This document shows, piece by piece, positions 23,830 to 33,517 of a stretch of 64,000 bases of DNA. The position numbers and the translations under genes are program-made. The stretch comes from Haloferula luteola (lineage in GTDB: Bacteria; Verrucomicrobiota; Verrucomicrobiia; Verrucomicrobiales; Akkermansiaceae): the NCBI RefSeq assembly GCF_014201715.1, contig NZ_JACHFD010000001.1, positions 392,741-456,740 on the forward strand, written 5' to 3'. The notes below the pieces were generated by a model. That model was given only the letters and a program-made list of their open reading frames with translations, did no database searches and was not told the DNA's origin. Position 1 is the stretch's first letter. The number at the start of each line of letters is the position of its first letter.

Positions 23830-25101
23830 ATGAAACTCCCTGACCGTTCCGGTCCTCCATTTCCCAATCCACGGGCACTCCATCGCCCTCTCCGGCGGAA
23901 TCTCACTCCCGCCACCCGCCTCACCACTCAAGTCGTACTCACGCAGCTTCGGCTTCCCAAAGCTGTCGCCATCCTCCTTCTCGGCGGGACCTCGACGCTT
24001 CAAGCCTACGATTTCCTCGGTTCCCCGACGACCGAAGAAACAGCAGAATTCAATCGATTTTGGCGGGGCTGGATTCTCTACCAAAATGGAGAGAATTCCA
24101 TTCTCCAAGAGTTCAAGCTCCGGGGGCGCTACCAAGGACAATACTACGATGTTGACGCCCGCCAGGGATCGGACAGCGATTGGGAAGACCGACGCTCCCG
24201 ATGGGGCTTCGACGCTCTCCTTTTCGATTCCCGACTTGAGGCGAGGTTCGACGTCCAGAGCAATGATGGATTCCGCGACCTCTACGACGGCCTCGTCGAT
24301 GCCTACCTCCGCTGGCACGCCAGTGAATCCCTTACCGTGACCCTAGGCCGCACAAAACCCTTCATCGGCTACTACGACTGGCTGCAATCCTCCAACAGCC
24401 AACCCACATTCGAGCGCTCCCAGATCTTCAATCAACTTCAAGTCGACCGGGCGACCGGCTTCACCATCGAAAGCACCTACCACGACTGGAGCTGGCAAGC
24501 AGGAGTCTTCTCCAATTCTGTCGACCCTGACCGCAATTCCTTCACCAGCGCCTTTGGGGAATTCAATGCTTCATGGAGCCTTTCCCTCGGACTCGGATAT
24601 GACTTCTCCGAATCGACGAGGCTCGATCGGGCTGAACTTCACCTGAACGCCCTCCACAACGAACGAGATGCCGACAGCAATCTCCTCACCCGCTATCAAG
24701 ACATCGTCTCGGCCACATGGTGGGTTCAAAATGGGCGCTGGAGTGCGGTCGCCGAAGGATACTGGGCGACAGGCGGCGAAGGCTCGGACGGCGATGTGCT
24801 TGGGGCATTCCTGCAAGGAACCTACGACCTGATTCCCAAACGACTTCAGTTGGTAGGCCGCTACTCTTTTGCTCTCGGCGACGGCATTGCCAGCGTGCGC
24901 GGTCAGCGTCGCTACGAGGCTACCGTTTCCGCAGCCACCGGGGACACCTACCAAGCCGTCTACCTGGGTGCCCAGTACTTCATCCACGGCGACAAACTCA
25001 AGCTGATGGGAGGAGGAGAATTCGCCTCCCTCCAGGGGGGGGCCACAGGCCGCGACGTCTCCGGCTTCACCTGGCTCTCAGGCCTTCGCTTTTCATTCTA
25101 A
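23830..25101 (+). CDS. Outer-membrane porin (phosphate-selective porin O/P type)
   Basis: A beta-barrel protein of 423 residues. A signal sequence with a long basic N-terminus ends near L-L-L-G-G-T-S-T-L-Q-A. Alternating amphipathic strands follow, for example F-D-V-Q-S-N-D-G-F-R-D-L-Y-D-G, L-T-V-T-L-G-R-T-K-P-F-I-G and W-S-W-Q-A-G-V-F-S-N, and the last residue is Phe in S-G-L-R-F-S-F, as needed for BAM-dependent insertion. The pattern resembles Porin_O_P (OprP/OprO). ATG 23830 is preferred over the in-frame start at 23734 because it gives a compact signal region. Inside a sulfate operon it probably carries sulfate or sulfonates across the outer membrane. Confidence 0.8.
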   Translation: MKLPDRSGPPFPNPRALHRPLRRNLTPATRLTTQVVLTQLRLPKAVAILLLGGTSTLQAYDFLGSPTTEETAEFNRFWRGWILYQNGENSILQEFKLRGRYQGQYYDVDARQGSDSDWEDRRSRWGFDALLFDSRLEARFDVQSNDGFRDLYDGLVDAYLRWHASESLTVTLGRTKPFIGYYDWLQSSNSQPTFERSQIFNQLQVDRATGFTIESTYHDWSWQAGVFSNSVDPDRNSFTSAFGEFNASWSLSLGLGYDFSESTRLDRAELHLNALHNERDADSNLLTRYQDIVSATWWVQNGRWSAVAEGYWATGGEGSDGDVLGAFLQGTYDLIPKRLQLVGRYSFALGDGIASVRGQRRYEATVSAATGDTYQAVYLGAQYFIHGDKLKLMGGGEFASLQGGATGRDVSGFTWLSGLRFSF

Positions 25102-25120
25102 CACTAATCCATCTACCACC

Positions 25121-25873
25121 ATGCAACCTCAAGTTCTCAACAACGAGCTACAGCCATCCGACGCCATCACCGTCGGTGAGCTTGCCGCCGCCTTCGGCTG
25201 GTCGATTCGATTCATTGAAGGTCTCGTCCGCGGTGAAAGACTCCCCGCCGAAGAGATCGACGGACAACTTCGATTTCATCGCGACGAAGTCGTCGACTGG
25301 CTGCAGCAGAAAATCCATATTCTCGACTCTGCCCATGTCTCCGAATTGGAGAACCGGATCGAAAGTGAGCTTCTCGACAATGGAACGTTCCGAACCCATC
25401 GCAGCGATCGCCTAGCCTCACGGCTGCCTCTTCGCGGAATCGCCCTCGATCTCGAAATCGAATCGAAGACAGAAGTTCTCCGGGCCCTCGTTGAGATCGC
25501 GGCAGGAACCGGACATCTCCACGACCGTGACCACCTGCTCGCATCCCTCATCGATCGCGAAGAGTTATGCAGCACGGCTCTGCCCGGTGGTGTGGCCATT
25601 TGCCATCCTCGACGACCCATTTCCTCATCTCTCGACCGGCAAATCCTCTGTGCCCTGAGAACGGCCCACCCGATCGAATTCGGTGCCGAAAACGGTGAAG
25701 ATACTCAGCTCTTCTTCCTCCACTGCGCCCCTGACGATCGCTCCCACCTCCATGGCCTCGCCCGACTTGCGAGAGTTCTCCATCACGGAGGAACCGCGGC
25801 CTTCCTCGCCGCAAACGACCCCGAGCATTTCAAAGAAACCCTTTCCTACCTCGAAGCCGGCCTCAGCCGCTGA
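25121..25873 (+). CDS. Excisionase-type HTH fused to PTS EIIA (PtsN-like) domain
   Basis: A 250-residue fusion. Residues ~15-65 form an excisionase/MerR-like winged helix ([20 protein letters not shown], then [10 protein letters not shown]). Residues ~115-245 are a PTS EIIA type-2 domain: [26 protein letters not shown] with the phosphorylatable His162, and L-A-R-L-A-R-V-L-H near 222-230. EIIA-Ntr proteins are regulators that report phosphotransfer state, with no direct sugar transport. Here the domain sits between porin and sulfate-binding protein genes in one operon, 20 bases from each, suggesting that phosphorylation status controls sulfate uptake genes. No EI or HPr gene is in the window. 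Confidence 0.82.
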   Translation: MQPQVLNNELQPSDAITVGELAAAFGWSIRFIEGLVRGERLPAEEIDGQLRFHRDEVVDWLQQKIHILDSAHVSELENRIESELLDNGTFRTHRSDRLASRLPLRGIALDLEIESKTEVLRALVEIAAGTGHLHDRDHLLASLIDREELCSTALPGGVAICHPRRPISSSLDRQILCALRTAHPIEFGAENGEDTQLFFLHCAPDDRSHLHGLARLARVLHHGGTAAFLAANDPEHFKETLSYLEAGLSR

Positions 25874-25893
25874 ACTTTTGCCCATTTCACCTC

Positions 25894-26913
25894 ATGAAAC
25901 CAAAGACCATTCTCCTCCTGCTCGCCACCCCCGTCGTGTTTCTCGGACTCGCGGCGTGCGATGCTTCCAAGGACTCAGGACCAAAAGTTCACTTGCTCAA
26001 TGTGTCCTATGATCCCACTCGAGAACTCTACGAGGATTACAACACCCTGTTTGCCCAACACTGGAAGGAGCAGACCGGCGAAACCGTCGAAATCGAAGCC
26101 TCTCACGGAGGCTCCGGCAAACAAGCACGCGCCATCATGGATGGCTTGGAGGGAGACGTGGCCACCCTCGCTTTGGCCTATGACACCGACGCCATCGCCG
26201 CCGAAACTGGAATCCTCCCTGAGAACTGGCAGTCCCGCCTTCCTCACAACAGCAGCCCTTACACCTCGACCATCGTTCTGGTGGTTCGCAAAGGGAATCC
26301 AAAAGGAATTCGAGATTGGCCAGATCTGATCCAGCCTGGCATTCAGGTCGTCACGCCCAATCCCAAGACATCAGGGGGTGCCCGCTGGAACTATCTCGCC
26401 GCCTGGGCCTACGCCAAAAGGGCCGGTGATGGTAGTGACGGCTCTGCCCGCGACTTCCTGCGCGCGCTCTTCAAGAACGTTCCGGTTCTCGATACCGGTG
26501 CCCGTGGAGCCACCACCACCTTTGCCCAGCGGAAAATTGGCGACGTCTTCCTTTCATGGGAGAACGAAGCCTTCCTCATCGAGAAGGAATTCCCCGGAGA
26601 GACCGAAATCGTCGTTCCCTCCATCAGCATCCTCGCTGAGCCAGCCGTGGCGGTGCTCGACAAGAACGCGGAAAAGCACGGCACCTCCCAAGTGGCCCAA
26701 GCCTATCTTGAGTATCTCTACTCACCCCAAGCACAAGACCTCATCGGAAAGCACTACTACCGTCCCCGTAGCGAGGAGACTGCCGCCAAGTATGCGGACG
26801 TTTTCCCGAAGCTGAACCTGGTCACCATCGACGAAGAATTTGGCGGCTGGAAAGCAGCACAAGCCACTCATTTTGCCGATGGCGGCGTCTTCGATCAAAT
26901 CTACACACCCTAA
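25894..26913 (+). CDS. sbp: Sulfate/thiosulfate ABC transporter binding lipoprotein
   Basis: A 339-residue substrate-binding protein. The N-terminus has a lipobox L-A-A-C with Cys22, so it should be a lipoprotein; Gram-negative Sbp/CysP are normally soluble periplasmic proteins. The mature part begins with the sulfate-binding signature [16 protein letters not shown], then [11 protein letters not shown] and [12 protein letters not shown]. The family motif [14 protein letters not shown] is intact. It binds sulfate and delivers it to CysTWA encoded directly downstream, 51 bases on. Confidence 0.93.
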   Translation: MKPKTILLLLATPVVFLGLAACDASKDSGPKVHLLNVSYDPTRELYEDYNTLFAQHWKEQTGETVEIEASHGGSGKQARAIMDGLEGDVATLALAYDTDAIAAETGILPENWQSRLPHNSSPYTSTIVLVVRKGNPKGIRDWPDLIQPGIQVVTPNPKTSGGARWNYLAAWAYAKRAGDGSDGSARDFLRALFKNVPVLDTGARGATTTFAQRKIGDVFLSWENEAFLIEKEFPGETEIVVPSISILAEPAVAVLDKNAEKHGTSQVAQAYLEYLYSPQAQDLIGKHYYRPRSEETAAKYADVFPKLNLVTIDEEFGGWKAAQATHFADGGVFDQIYTP

Positions 26914-26964
26914 CCCCTCGGGCGGGGACTCACAAGGTTCCCGCCCTCTCCACCCACCATCACC

Positions 26965-27789
26965 ATGGCCCTCATTGCACGACGCATTCTTCCCGGGTAT
27001 GGGCTCACATTGGGCATCACCCTGGCATTTCTCTCCTCGATTGTTCTGGTGCCCCTCGCCGCTCTCTTCCTGAAAGCGGCTGGCTTGGGTCCTTCGGATT
27101 GGGCCAGGATCCTCACCTCTCCACGCACCCTCGCCGCGTTCCGACTCACCTTTGGCGCCAGTGCGGCGGCCGCCGGGGTATCGACGGTCTTCGGCCTTCT
27201 CATCGCCTGGGTGCTCGTTCGCTACCGGTTTCCTGGTCGGCGGATCCTCGATGCCATGGTCGATTTACCGTTCGCACTTCCGACTGCCGTTGCGGGAATC
27301 ACTCTCGCCCAACTCTATGGCCCCCGAGGTTGGATGGGCCAAGTTCTGCAAGCCCTCGGAATTCAAGGGGCCTATAGCCCCTTCGGGGTCTTCATTGCCC
27401 TAACTTTTATCAGCTTTCCCTTTGTTGTTCGCACCGTCCAACCGGTTCTGGAAGATCTCCAACCCGATGCAGAAGAAGCTGCGGCGACTCTCGGTGCAAA
27501 CCGCCTGGTCACCTTTCGACGAATCCTCCTCCCCACCCTCTTTCCAGCCCTGCTAACCGGCTTCACCTTGGCCTTCGCCCGGGCCATCGGAGAGTATGGC
27601 TCGGTGGTCTTCATCTCAGGAAATCTTCCCTTCAAAACGGAGATCCTGCCGCTGCTGATCATCGGACAACTGGAGCAATTTCACTACTCCGCCGCCGCCG
27701 TGATCGCCGCTTCCATGTTGTTGGTTTCCTTCACCCTCCTCTTCCTTATCAACCTTCTCCAAAGGCGCCTCGTCGCGCGCTCCCACTGA
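26965..27789 (+). CDS. cysT: Sulfate ABC transporter permease CysT
   Basis: One of two inner-membrane permeases of the sulfate importer, 274 residues with six hydrophobic helices. CysT/U marks include G-L-T-L-G-I-T-L-A-F near the start, L-P-F-A-L-P-T-A-V-A-G-I-T-L, and the EAA loop D-A-E-E-A-A-A-T-L-G-A-N-R-L-V-T-F-R-R-I-L-L-P (about residues 171-192) that contacts CysA. The ending F-L-I-N-L-L-Q-R-R is also typical. It is separated from cysW by 3 bases, which implies coupled translation. Confidence 0.94.
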   Translation: MALIARRILPGYGLTLGITLAFLSSIVLVPLAALFLKAAGLGPSDWARILTSPRTLAAFRLTFGASAAAAGVSTVFGLLIAWVLVRYRFPGRRILDAMVDLPFALPTAVAGITLAQLYGPRGWMGQVLQALGIQGAYSPFGVFIALTFISFPFVVRTVQPVLEDLQPDAEEAAATLGANRLVTFRRILLPTLFPALLTGFTLAFARAIGEYGSVVFISGNLPFKTEILPLLIIGQLEQFHYSAAAVIAASMLLVSFTLLFLINLLQRRLVARSH

Positions 27790-27792
27790 GCC

Positions 27793-28632
27793 ATGTCCCT
27801 CCGTCCCGTCACCTCCGAATCCTTGCCGGTTCGCATCGTTCTCATTGCCTGCGCGGTGGGGTTTCTCGGGCTCTTCCTTCTTGTCCCCCTGGGCCTCGTA
27901 TTTGTCGAAGCCTTGCGGCGGGGAGGTTCCGTGTTTCTTGCCGCTCTGACCGATCGTCATGCGCTCTCCGCGATTCGTCTCACCCTCTTCGCAGCCGCCA
28001 TCGCGGTTCCCTTGAATACCTTGTTCGGAATCGCCGCCGCTTGGTTGATCACCAAATTCCGCTTCAAAGGTCGCACATGGCTCCTGGCACTCATCGACCT
28101 CCCCTTTGCCGTATCACCAGTCATCGCGGGTCTCGTATGGGCACTGATTTTCGGGGCCCAAGGATGGCTGGGGCCTTGGCTGGCAGAACACGACATCCGG
28201 ATCATTTTTGCCGTCCCAGGCATTGTTCTCGCCACCCTCTTCGTCACCTTTCCATTCGTGGCACGAGAACTCATTCCTGTCATGGAAATGCAGGGAACCG
28301 ATGAGGAAGAAGCCGCCCTGACTCTCGGCGCCGGTGGCTGGCAAATCTTTCGACGGGTCACCCTGCCCAACATCCGCTGGGGCCTGCTCTATGGAGTTCT
28401 CCTCTGCAATGCTCGCGCCATGGGAGAATTTGGCGCGGTCTCGGTCGTCTCAGGCCACATCCGTGGCAAGACCAACACCCTCCCGCTGCACATCGAGGTC
28501 CTCTACAACGAGTACCAATTCAGTGCCGCATTCGCCGCCGCCACTTTGTTAGCCCTCCTCGCCCTTCTCACCCTTGGGCTCAAGTCCCTTCTTGAGCTGC
28601 GCCTCGGGTCCCACTCTTCGATCCGCCACTGA
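27793..28632 (+). CDS. cysW: Sulfate ABC transporter permease CysW
   Basis: The second sulfate permease, 279 residues and six membrane helices. CysW-specific features are the periplasmic G-A-Q-G-W-L-G-P-W segment, the helix [20 protein letters not shown], the EAA loop [18 protein letters not shown], and [19 protein letters not shown]. It forms a heterodimer with CysT. Two bases separate it from cysA. Confidence 0.94.
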   Translation: MSLRPVTSESLPVRIVLIACAVGFLGLFLLVPLGLVFVEALRRGGSVFLAALTDRHALSAIRLTLFAAAIAVPLNTLFGIAAAWLITKFRFKGRTWLLALIDLPFAVSPVIAGLVWALIFGAQGWLGPWLAEHDIRIIFAVPGIVLATLFVTFPFVARELIPVMEMQGTDEEEAALTLGAGGWQIFRRVTLPNIRWGLLYGVLLCNARAMGEFGAVSVVSGHIRGKTNTLPLHIEVLYNEYQFSAAFAAATLLALLALLTLGLKSLLELRLGSHSSIRH

Positions 28633-28634
28633 CC

Positions 28635-29627
28635 ATGTCCATCTCCATCCAACATCTCACCAAATCGTTTGGAAGCTACCGGGCACTTGACGACGTCTCG
28701 CTCGACGTTCCCGAAGGTTCGCTCACCGCACTACTGGGACCGTCCGGCTCCGGAAAGACCACATTGCTGCGCATCCTCGCTGGCCTCGAATTTGCCGATC
28801 CCGGCGGCGCACGCATTCTATTCGATGGCGTGGATGTCGCCCAAATTCCCGCGGGCGACCGCGGCATTGGCTTCGTCTTCCAGCACTACGCACTCTTCCG
28901 ACACATGAGTGTCGCCGAAAACATCGGCTTCGGATTGTCCGTTCTCCCCGCTTCCCAACGACCACCCCGCAAGGAAATCCGCGAGCGCGCCCTTGACCTC
29001 CTGAAACGAGTCAAGCTGGATGGACTTCAAGATCGGCGCCCCTCCGAACTCTCCGGAGGACAACGCCAACGCGTCGCCCTTGCCCGGGCGCTTGCCGTCC
29101 AACCCAAGGTTCTTCTCCTGGACGAACCCTTTGGGGCGCTCGACGCCCAAGTTCGCAAAGACCTGCGTCGCTGGCTCCGCCAATTTCACGACGAGATCGG
29201 CCTCACCACCTTGTTCGTGACTCACGACCAGGAAGAAGCCCTCGAACTTGCCGACCAAGTCGTCGTCATGCGCCATGCTCGCATCGAACAATCCGGTGCC
29301 CCTCAGGAAATCTATGACCAACCTCGTACTTCCTTTGTCTACGAGTTTCTCGGTGAGGTAAACAAGCTGCCTGGCGACCGCTACATTCGCCCGCACGAAA
29401 TCGAACTCAAATTCGCGGCGGATGAAGGAGTCGACCTCACCGGGCGAGTCCACCGTTTGTTCGTTGCGGGCCCCATAGCCCGCATGGGAATTTTGCCAGA
29501 CTCCCCTGCGTTCCAGGAAATCGAAGTCTGGGCACCCCGGGAGCAAGTTCGTGAAATGGCTCTGACCGATGGCGATCTTGTCGGTCTGCGCTTTCCTACC
29601 TTTCCTCGCCTTCCCCTCAAGAGCTGA
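28635..29627 (+). CDS. cysA: Sulfate ABC transporter ATPase CysA
   Basis: The ATPase of the sulfate/thiosulfate importer, 330 residues. Walker A is [11 protein letters not shown] (about residues 35-45), the ABC signature [14 protein letters not shown] (about 139-152), and Walker [12 protein letters not shown] (about 160-170). The CysA-specific [15 protein letters not shown]-loop and F-L-G-E-V-N-K-L near residue 240 are present, and a shortened TOBE-like C-terminal domain follows (about 250-325). It is the last transport gene of the operon. Confidence 0.95.
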   Translation: MSISIQHLTKSFGSYRALDDVSLDVPEGSLTALLGPSGSGKTTLLRILAGLEFADPGGARILFDGVDVAQIPAGDRGIGFVFQHYALFRHMSVAENIGFGLSVLPASQRPPRKEIRERALDLLKRVKLDGLQDRRPSELSGGQRQRVALARALAVQPKVLLLDEPFGALDAQVRKDLRRWLRQFHDEIGLTTLFVTHDQEEALELADQVVVMRHARIEQSGAPQEIYDQPRTSFVYEFLGEVNKLPGDRYIRPHEIELKFAADEGVDLTGRVHRLFVAGPIARMGILPDSPAFQEIEVWAPREQVREMALTDGDLVGLRFPTFPRLPLKS

Positions 29628-29694
29628 AAGTCGGCGCTTGTCTCCGGCCACCGGCCCTCCAGCATCCCCCCCCACCGGATCACCGGCTTCCATT

Positions 29695-30498
29695 GTGTCC
29701 CTACTCCTGCTCTGCGTTTTCCTAGGCGTCACTCATTTGGTGTCGACTCTTTCCTACGGGGTCCGGATCGCCGGAGCTCGGACCGGAAAAATCGCATTCT
29801 GTCTGTCGCTCTTCAATCTTCTGGTGCTGGTCTCGCGCAGTGCCAACACCCTCCTCACCCCCAGTCTTTCCAAGCGAGTCGAATCCCAACTCAACGGATC
29901 AGGAACTCACCTCCTCGGCGACTTCCACGCTCTCATCACTTCCGCCACCATCGCCACCGTCATCGGACTCGCCGCCATCCCTTCTTTCCAGCGCTACGTC
30001 ACCTCGATTGTCGGAGCCTTTGATCGATTCCCTTCGCTCGGTCGCCTCACCATGCACGCCTGCAGCCCGGCCGGCTGGACTTCGCTAGGACAAGCCTGGA
30101 CCCTCCCATCGAAAAAGAACCTCATCTTCCTCCAACCGACGCTTCGCCTCCCCTGGAACGTCTTCTTTCTGAACTTCGCCGGCAGTGCCCTCCTGACCAC
30201 GGGTGTCCTCAGTTCCCTCTACGCCGGAGTCTACGCGCCAGAACTCCGCATGACCACCGGCCAGCTCTCTGCTGTGGTCAACTTCGCCGGAACCATCCTC
30301 CTTTTCGCCTTCGTCGATCCCTACCTGTCTTACGTCACCGATTCGGCGGCCGCGGATCATCGAAACAGCGATACCCTCTTGCGTTCCGCGGTCTTCGGCA
30401 TGGCTCTCAGTCGACTTCTCGGAACCCTGCTTTCCCACCTTCTCCTGGTCCCTGGTGCCCAACTCATCGCTTCGATCGCCCGTCTCATTCCGGGCTAA
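29695..30498 (+). CDS. amj: Amj-type lipid II flippase
   Basis: Amj (formerly YdaH) is an alternative lipid II flippase in Bacillus that can replace MurJ. The 267-residue polytopic protein begins with helix 1 S-L-L-L-L-C-V-F-L-G-V-T-H-L-V and carries the family core T-L-S-Y-G-V-R-I-A-G-A-R-T-G-K-I-A, then F-N-L-L-V-L-V-S-R-S-A-N-T. The C-terminal half has F-V-D-P-Y-L-S-Y-V-T-D and further helices. GTG at 29695 is chosen because it places helix 1 right at the N-terminus; the upstream in-frame ATG at 29569 lies inside cysA. The end overlaps the convergent addA-like gene by 14 bases. Expression from the sulfate operon is likely by position. Confidence 0.8.
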   Translation: MSLLLLCVFLGVTHLVSTLSYGVRIAGARTGKIAFCLSLFNLLVLVSRSANTLLTPSLSKRVESQLNGSGTHLLGDFHALITSATIATVIGLAAIPSFQRYVTSIVGAFDRFPSLGRLTMHACSPAGWTSLGQAWTLPSKKNLIFLQPTLRLPWNVFFLNFAGSALLTTGVLSSLYAGVYAPELRMTTGQLSAVVNFAGTILLFAFVDPYLSYVTDSAAADHRNSDTLLRSAVFGMALSRLLGTLLSHLLLVPGAQLIASIARLIPG

Positions 30499-33400
30499 GG
30501 CGAATCCAACTTCGAAGCTTCGTGCTCAACAGCAAACAGTCCAACTGCGCCTCGGGATAGATCGCAGCCATCACCCGTCGATACGCGTTCATGGGTCCCG
30601 CATAGCGCTCACGGAGTTCTTCAGCGGAAGTCACTCCATCGGTTTTAAAATCGATGATCTCCACCCGCCGCCCCCCATCGTGAACGTGCAAGCGATCGAT
30701 CACTCCACTGAGCCACCGACCATCCAAAATCGCTTCAATCGGCTGTTCGCGAAACAACTCCACCGAACTTCCACCGCGACGAAAAACTTTTCGAACCTCC
30801 GGATCCTCAAGCAAATCCTTCACCCAATTCCCGGCAGGACCCTCGAAGGCCTTCGGCTCCTCTTCATCCAGCCAACCGATTTGCTCCAAAGCCGCATGCA
30901 CCTCCTGCCCGAACCTCATCCCTGAGGAGGATTTCGGCGCAGCGATCGCATCGGCAGGCAACGTCTCTCCACTGGGCTTGATCCGCGATCGTAGAGGCTT
31001 GGGCGCCTGCAGTATCACAGGGACAGTGTCGTCCTTTCTCTCCACGACCGGCACCTCCGCAAGCCAATCGTCATCTCCAAACTCCGCCATCACTCCGGCT
31101 TCGCCACCGTCCACGCCACAGGCGGACCGAACCCATTCCGCAGGCGAAGCCCAAGCCTCGGCTTGGCGGGACGAAGGCACCTTGGGCAACAAAACATACA
31201 GTCCGCGTTTTGCTCGCGTGAGCGCCACATACAGCAAACATAGCGCCTCGTATTGCTGGGCTTCTCCCCAGCGGGCTTCTGCATCCTGCAGTTCGGGAAC
31301 CCGCTGCCGCACCCATTGCGCCGGAGGTTGCAACAGCCAATCCGGTCCTTCCGCCATCTCGAACTTACCCGCATTCGGCACCTGCTCGTCGCTGATCTCC
31401 GGAAGAATCACCACGTCAAACCCCAAACCTTTGGACTTGTGCATCGTCATCACCTGCACCGCTGCGGCCCCAGGCTCCTGAGCCACCTCCAACTTCTCAA
31501 TGGTCTGCAATGCTTCCCGCGCACTGCCCCCCCCGGCGGCATCGAAGCCCTCCAATGCGCGGACCACATCCATCGCCCGACCATACCCGAACTCGGAGAT
31601 CGTGTCTCTGAGCGGCACCACCAAACCTTCCAGCATCCCCCCAAAGCCTAGCAACTCCACCTCGCGGCAAAGGCCCTCCCATCGCGCCTGCCAAAATCCC
31701 CCATACCGTTCCTCCAACGCCTCATTCAAGGGCGACATCGACACCACTCCCCGCTCCATTCCATCCGCTGGATTGGCCAACCACGCCATCAATGACCGCA
31801 GGGCAACCCCCACGACGTGATCCTCGGTCGGTCGCCTCCTGCCTTCCTCAATCACCTGATATCCGGCCTCTCTTAGCCGGTCAGCCAACTCCACCACCTG
31901 ATCATTCTTCCTTACCAGCACTCCACAACTCAGCGCCCGCCGGCCCACTCCGATCTCTTCCAACAACTCGATCACCCGGGCATAGCGAGCGTCTTCCTCC
32001 CGACTTTCGATGACCTCCACTCTCACGAAGCCTGTCAGCTCAGGATCCGCGGGCTCATGCGTTTCCCACCCCTCGCTCCATCGATCCGCCACCGAAGCTC
32101 CGAAGTTCCTCCGAAGCCCGACATCGTCCGCTCCCACTCGATTCACGAAGTCCAAAACCGCTCCACAGGATCGCCGCGACACCGGCATCGACTCCGGCAC
32201 CAGTTGGAAGTGGTTGCGCACCGTTTCGAACAAGCTCACATCCCCACCTCGCCACCCGTAGATCGCCTGTTTGGCATCCCCGACGACAAACATTGAGGAA
32301 TCTTCATCACTGGCCGCTTCTTCGATCCAGGGCCTCAACCCGGTCCACTGCGGGCCGCTCGTATCCTGAAATTCGTCCAGCAGCCAATGGTCATAGCGGG
32401 CATCCAACCGGAAATCGACAGCTTCTCTGCGCAACCGACTCGCTTCGCTCTTCAGCCACTCGCCCATCAGCACCTTCACATCGTCAAAGCCAAGCCACCC
32501 CCGCCGCCGCAACTGTCGTTCACAGGCCGCATCGAAAGCCGAAACCAACTCCAACACGGCCCGCGTGCGCTCCACTGCCGCCGCCAATTCACAGCCCACC
32601 AATAGCTTCATCAGATGGCGCAACCGATCTTCGAACACCGGGCCAGGCACCACCTCCTTGTAGTGTTTCAGCACCAACCGCTCCCGACCGTCCCACGCCA
32701 TCATCCCTTTCGAGAACCCTGAAGCTCCACTCAAGGAACCACTCCCGATGGTGTGCGTTTCAAAGGCAGTGAGGGCTCTCTCCATCGCCTCGTCCTGACC
32801 TTTGCGCGTCCACTCAATCTCCTTGGATGCCGACCTCAGGCCCGCCACCGCCTTCGCCTTCGACGATTCCCAAATCTCCACCTCCGGCAAATCTCCGAAG
32901 GCGCGTGATAATCCCTCCTGCAATACCTCTCCATGTTCACGCCACTTCTCCTGCCAGCTCTGGAAGAAACCTAACAATAAATCCACGACGGCCTTTTGCT
33001 CCCGGCCCATGGTCGCCCGGCGAAAGGCGGCGAGGAACTCCTCCGACTGCTCATCCCATCGAGAATCACTCACCCATTCCCCGAGCACGGCATCCAGCTT
33101 TGCCCGCCGCTGTGGACCCTCTAGCAGCTCGAAGCTTCCTCCTGTCACCCCCAGCTCATACTGGAATCCCCGTACCACTCGGGTGAAAAAGCTATCCATC
33201 GTCCCCAAGGCCAAACGAGGCAGAGCACGAACCACTTTCTCTAAAACCTCCATGGCATCGAAGGGGCCTCCCAAAGCCGCTTCAATCTTCCTCCGTTCTG
33301 CCGCGTCCAACGCTGCTTTCGCGAGTTTCTCCAAAACCGCATCCGCGAACTCTCCGGCAGCCTTACGGGTGAATGTGAGCGCCACGATCCGTTCTGGATC

Positions 33401-33517
33401 GATCCCGCCCCGCCCCACCAAGCCAATCACTCGATTGCTCAGCTGATAGGTCTTCCCCGAACCCGCCGAGGCTCGAATCATCAAGTTTTTACGCAGGATA
33501 TCCATCTCTCCAATCAT
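30485..33517 (-). CDS. addA: AddA/RecB-like UvrD-family helicase-nuclease
   Basis: The helicase-nuclease subunit of a double-strand-break resection complex, 1010 residues. UvrD motifs run in order: R-A-S-A-G-S-G-K-T-Y-Q-L (Walker A, about 15-26), T-F-T-R-K-A-A (motif Ia), L-L-D-E-F-Q-D-T-S-G (motif II), M-H-K-S-K-G-L-G-F-D-V-V (motif V), L-Y-V-A-L-T-R-A-K (motif VI). The C-terminal PD-(D/E)xK nuclease (about 855-1005) shows F-G-Q-E-V-H-A-A-L and I-I-D-F-K-T-D. Translation may start at 33517 or at ATG 33505 (M-D-I-L-R-K-N). The 5' end overlaps the addB-like stop, so the two subunits are translated together. Confidence 0.88.
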   Translation of the reverse strand: MIGEMDILRKNLMIRASAGSGKTYQLSNRVIGLVGRGGIDPERIVALTFTRKAAGEFADAVLEKLAKAALDAAERRKIEAALGGPFDAMEVLEKVVRALPRLALGTMDSFFTRVVRGFQYELGVTGGSFELLEGPQRRAKLDAVLGEWVSDSRWDEQSEEFLAAFRRATMGREQKAVVDLLLGFFQSWQEKWREHGEVLQEGLSRAFGDLPEVEIWESSKAKAVAGLRSASKEIEWTRKGQDEAMERALTAFETHTIGSGSLSGASGFSKGMMAWDGRERLVLKHYKEVVPGPVFEDRLRHLMKLLVGCELAAAVERTRAVLELVSAFDAACERQLRRRGWLGFDDVKVLMGEWLKSEASRLRREAVDFRLDARYDHWLLDEFQDTSGPQWTGLRPWIEEAASDEDSSMFVVGDAKQAIYGWRGGDVSLFETVRNHFQLVPESMPVSRRSCGAVLDFVNRVGADDVGLRRNFGASVADRWSEGWETHEPADPELTGFVRVEVIESREEDARYARVIELLEEIGVGRRALSCGVLVRKNDQVVELADRLREAGYQVIEEGRRRPTEDHVVGVALRSLMAWLANPADGMERGVVSMSPLNEALEERYGGFWQARWEGLCREVELLGFGGMLEGLVVPLRDTISEFGYGRAMDVVRALEGFDAAGGGSAREALQTIEKLEVAQEPGAAAVQVMTMHKSKGLGFDVVILPEISDEQVPNAGKFEMAEGPDWLLQPPAQWVRQRVPELQDAEARWGEAQQYEALCLLYVALTRAKRGLYVLLPKVPSSRQAEAWASPAEWVRSACGVDGGEAGVMAEFGDDDWLAEVPVVERKDDTVPVILQAPKPLRSRIKPSGETLPADAIAAPKSSSGMRFGQEVHAALEQIGWLDEEEPKAFEGPAGNWVKDLLEDPEVRKVFRRGGSSVELFREQPIEAILDGRWLSGVIDRLHVHDGGRRVEIIDFKTDGVTSAEELRERYAGPMNAYRRVMAAIYPEAQLDCLLLSTKLRSWIRLSPE

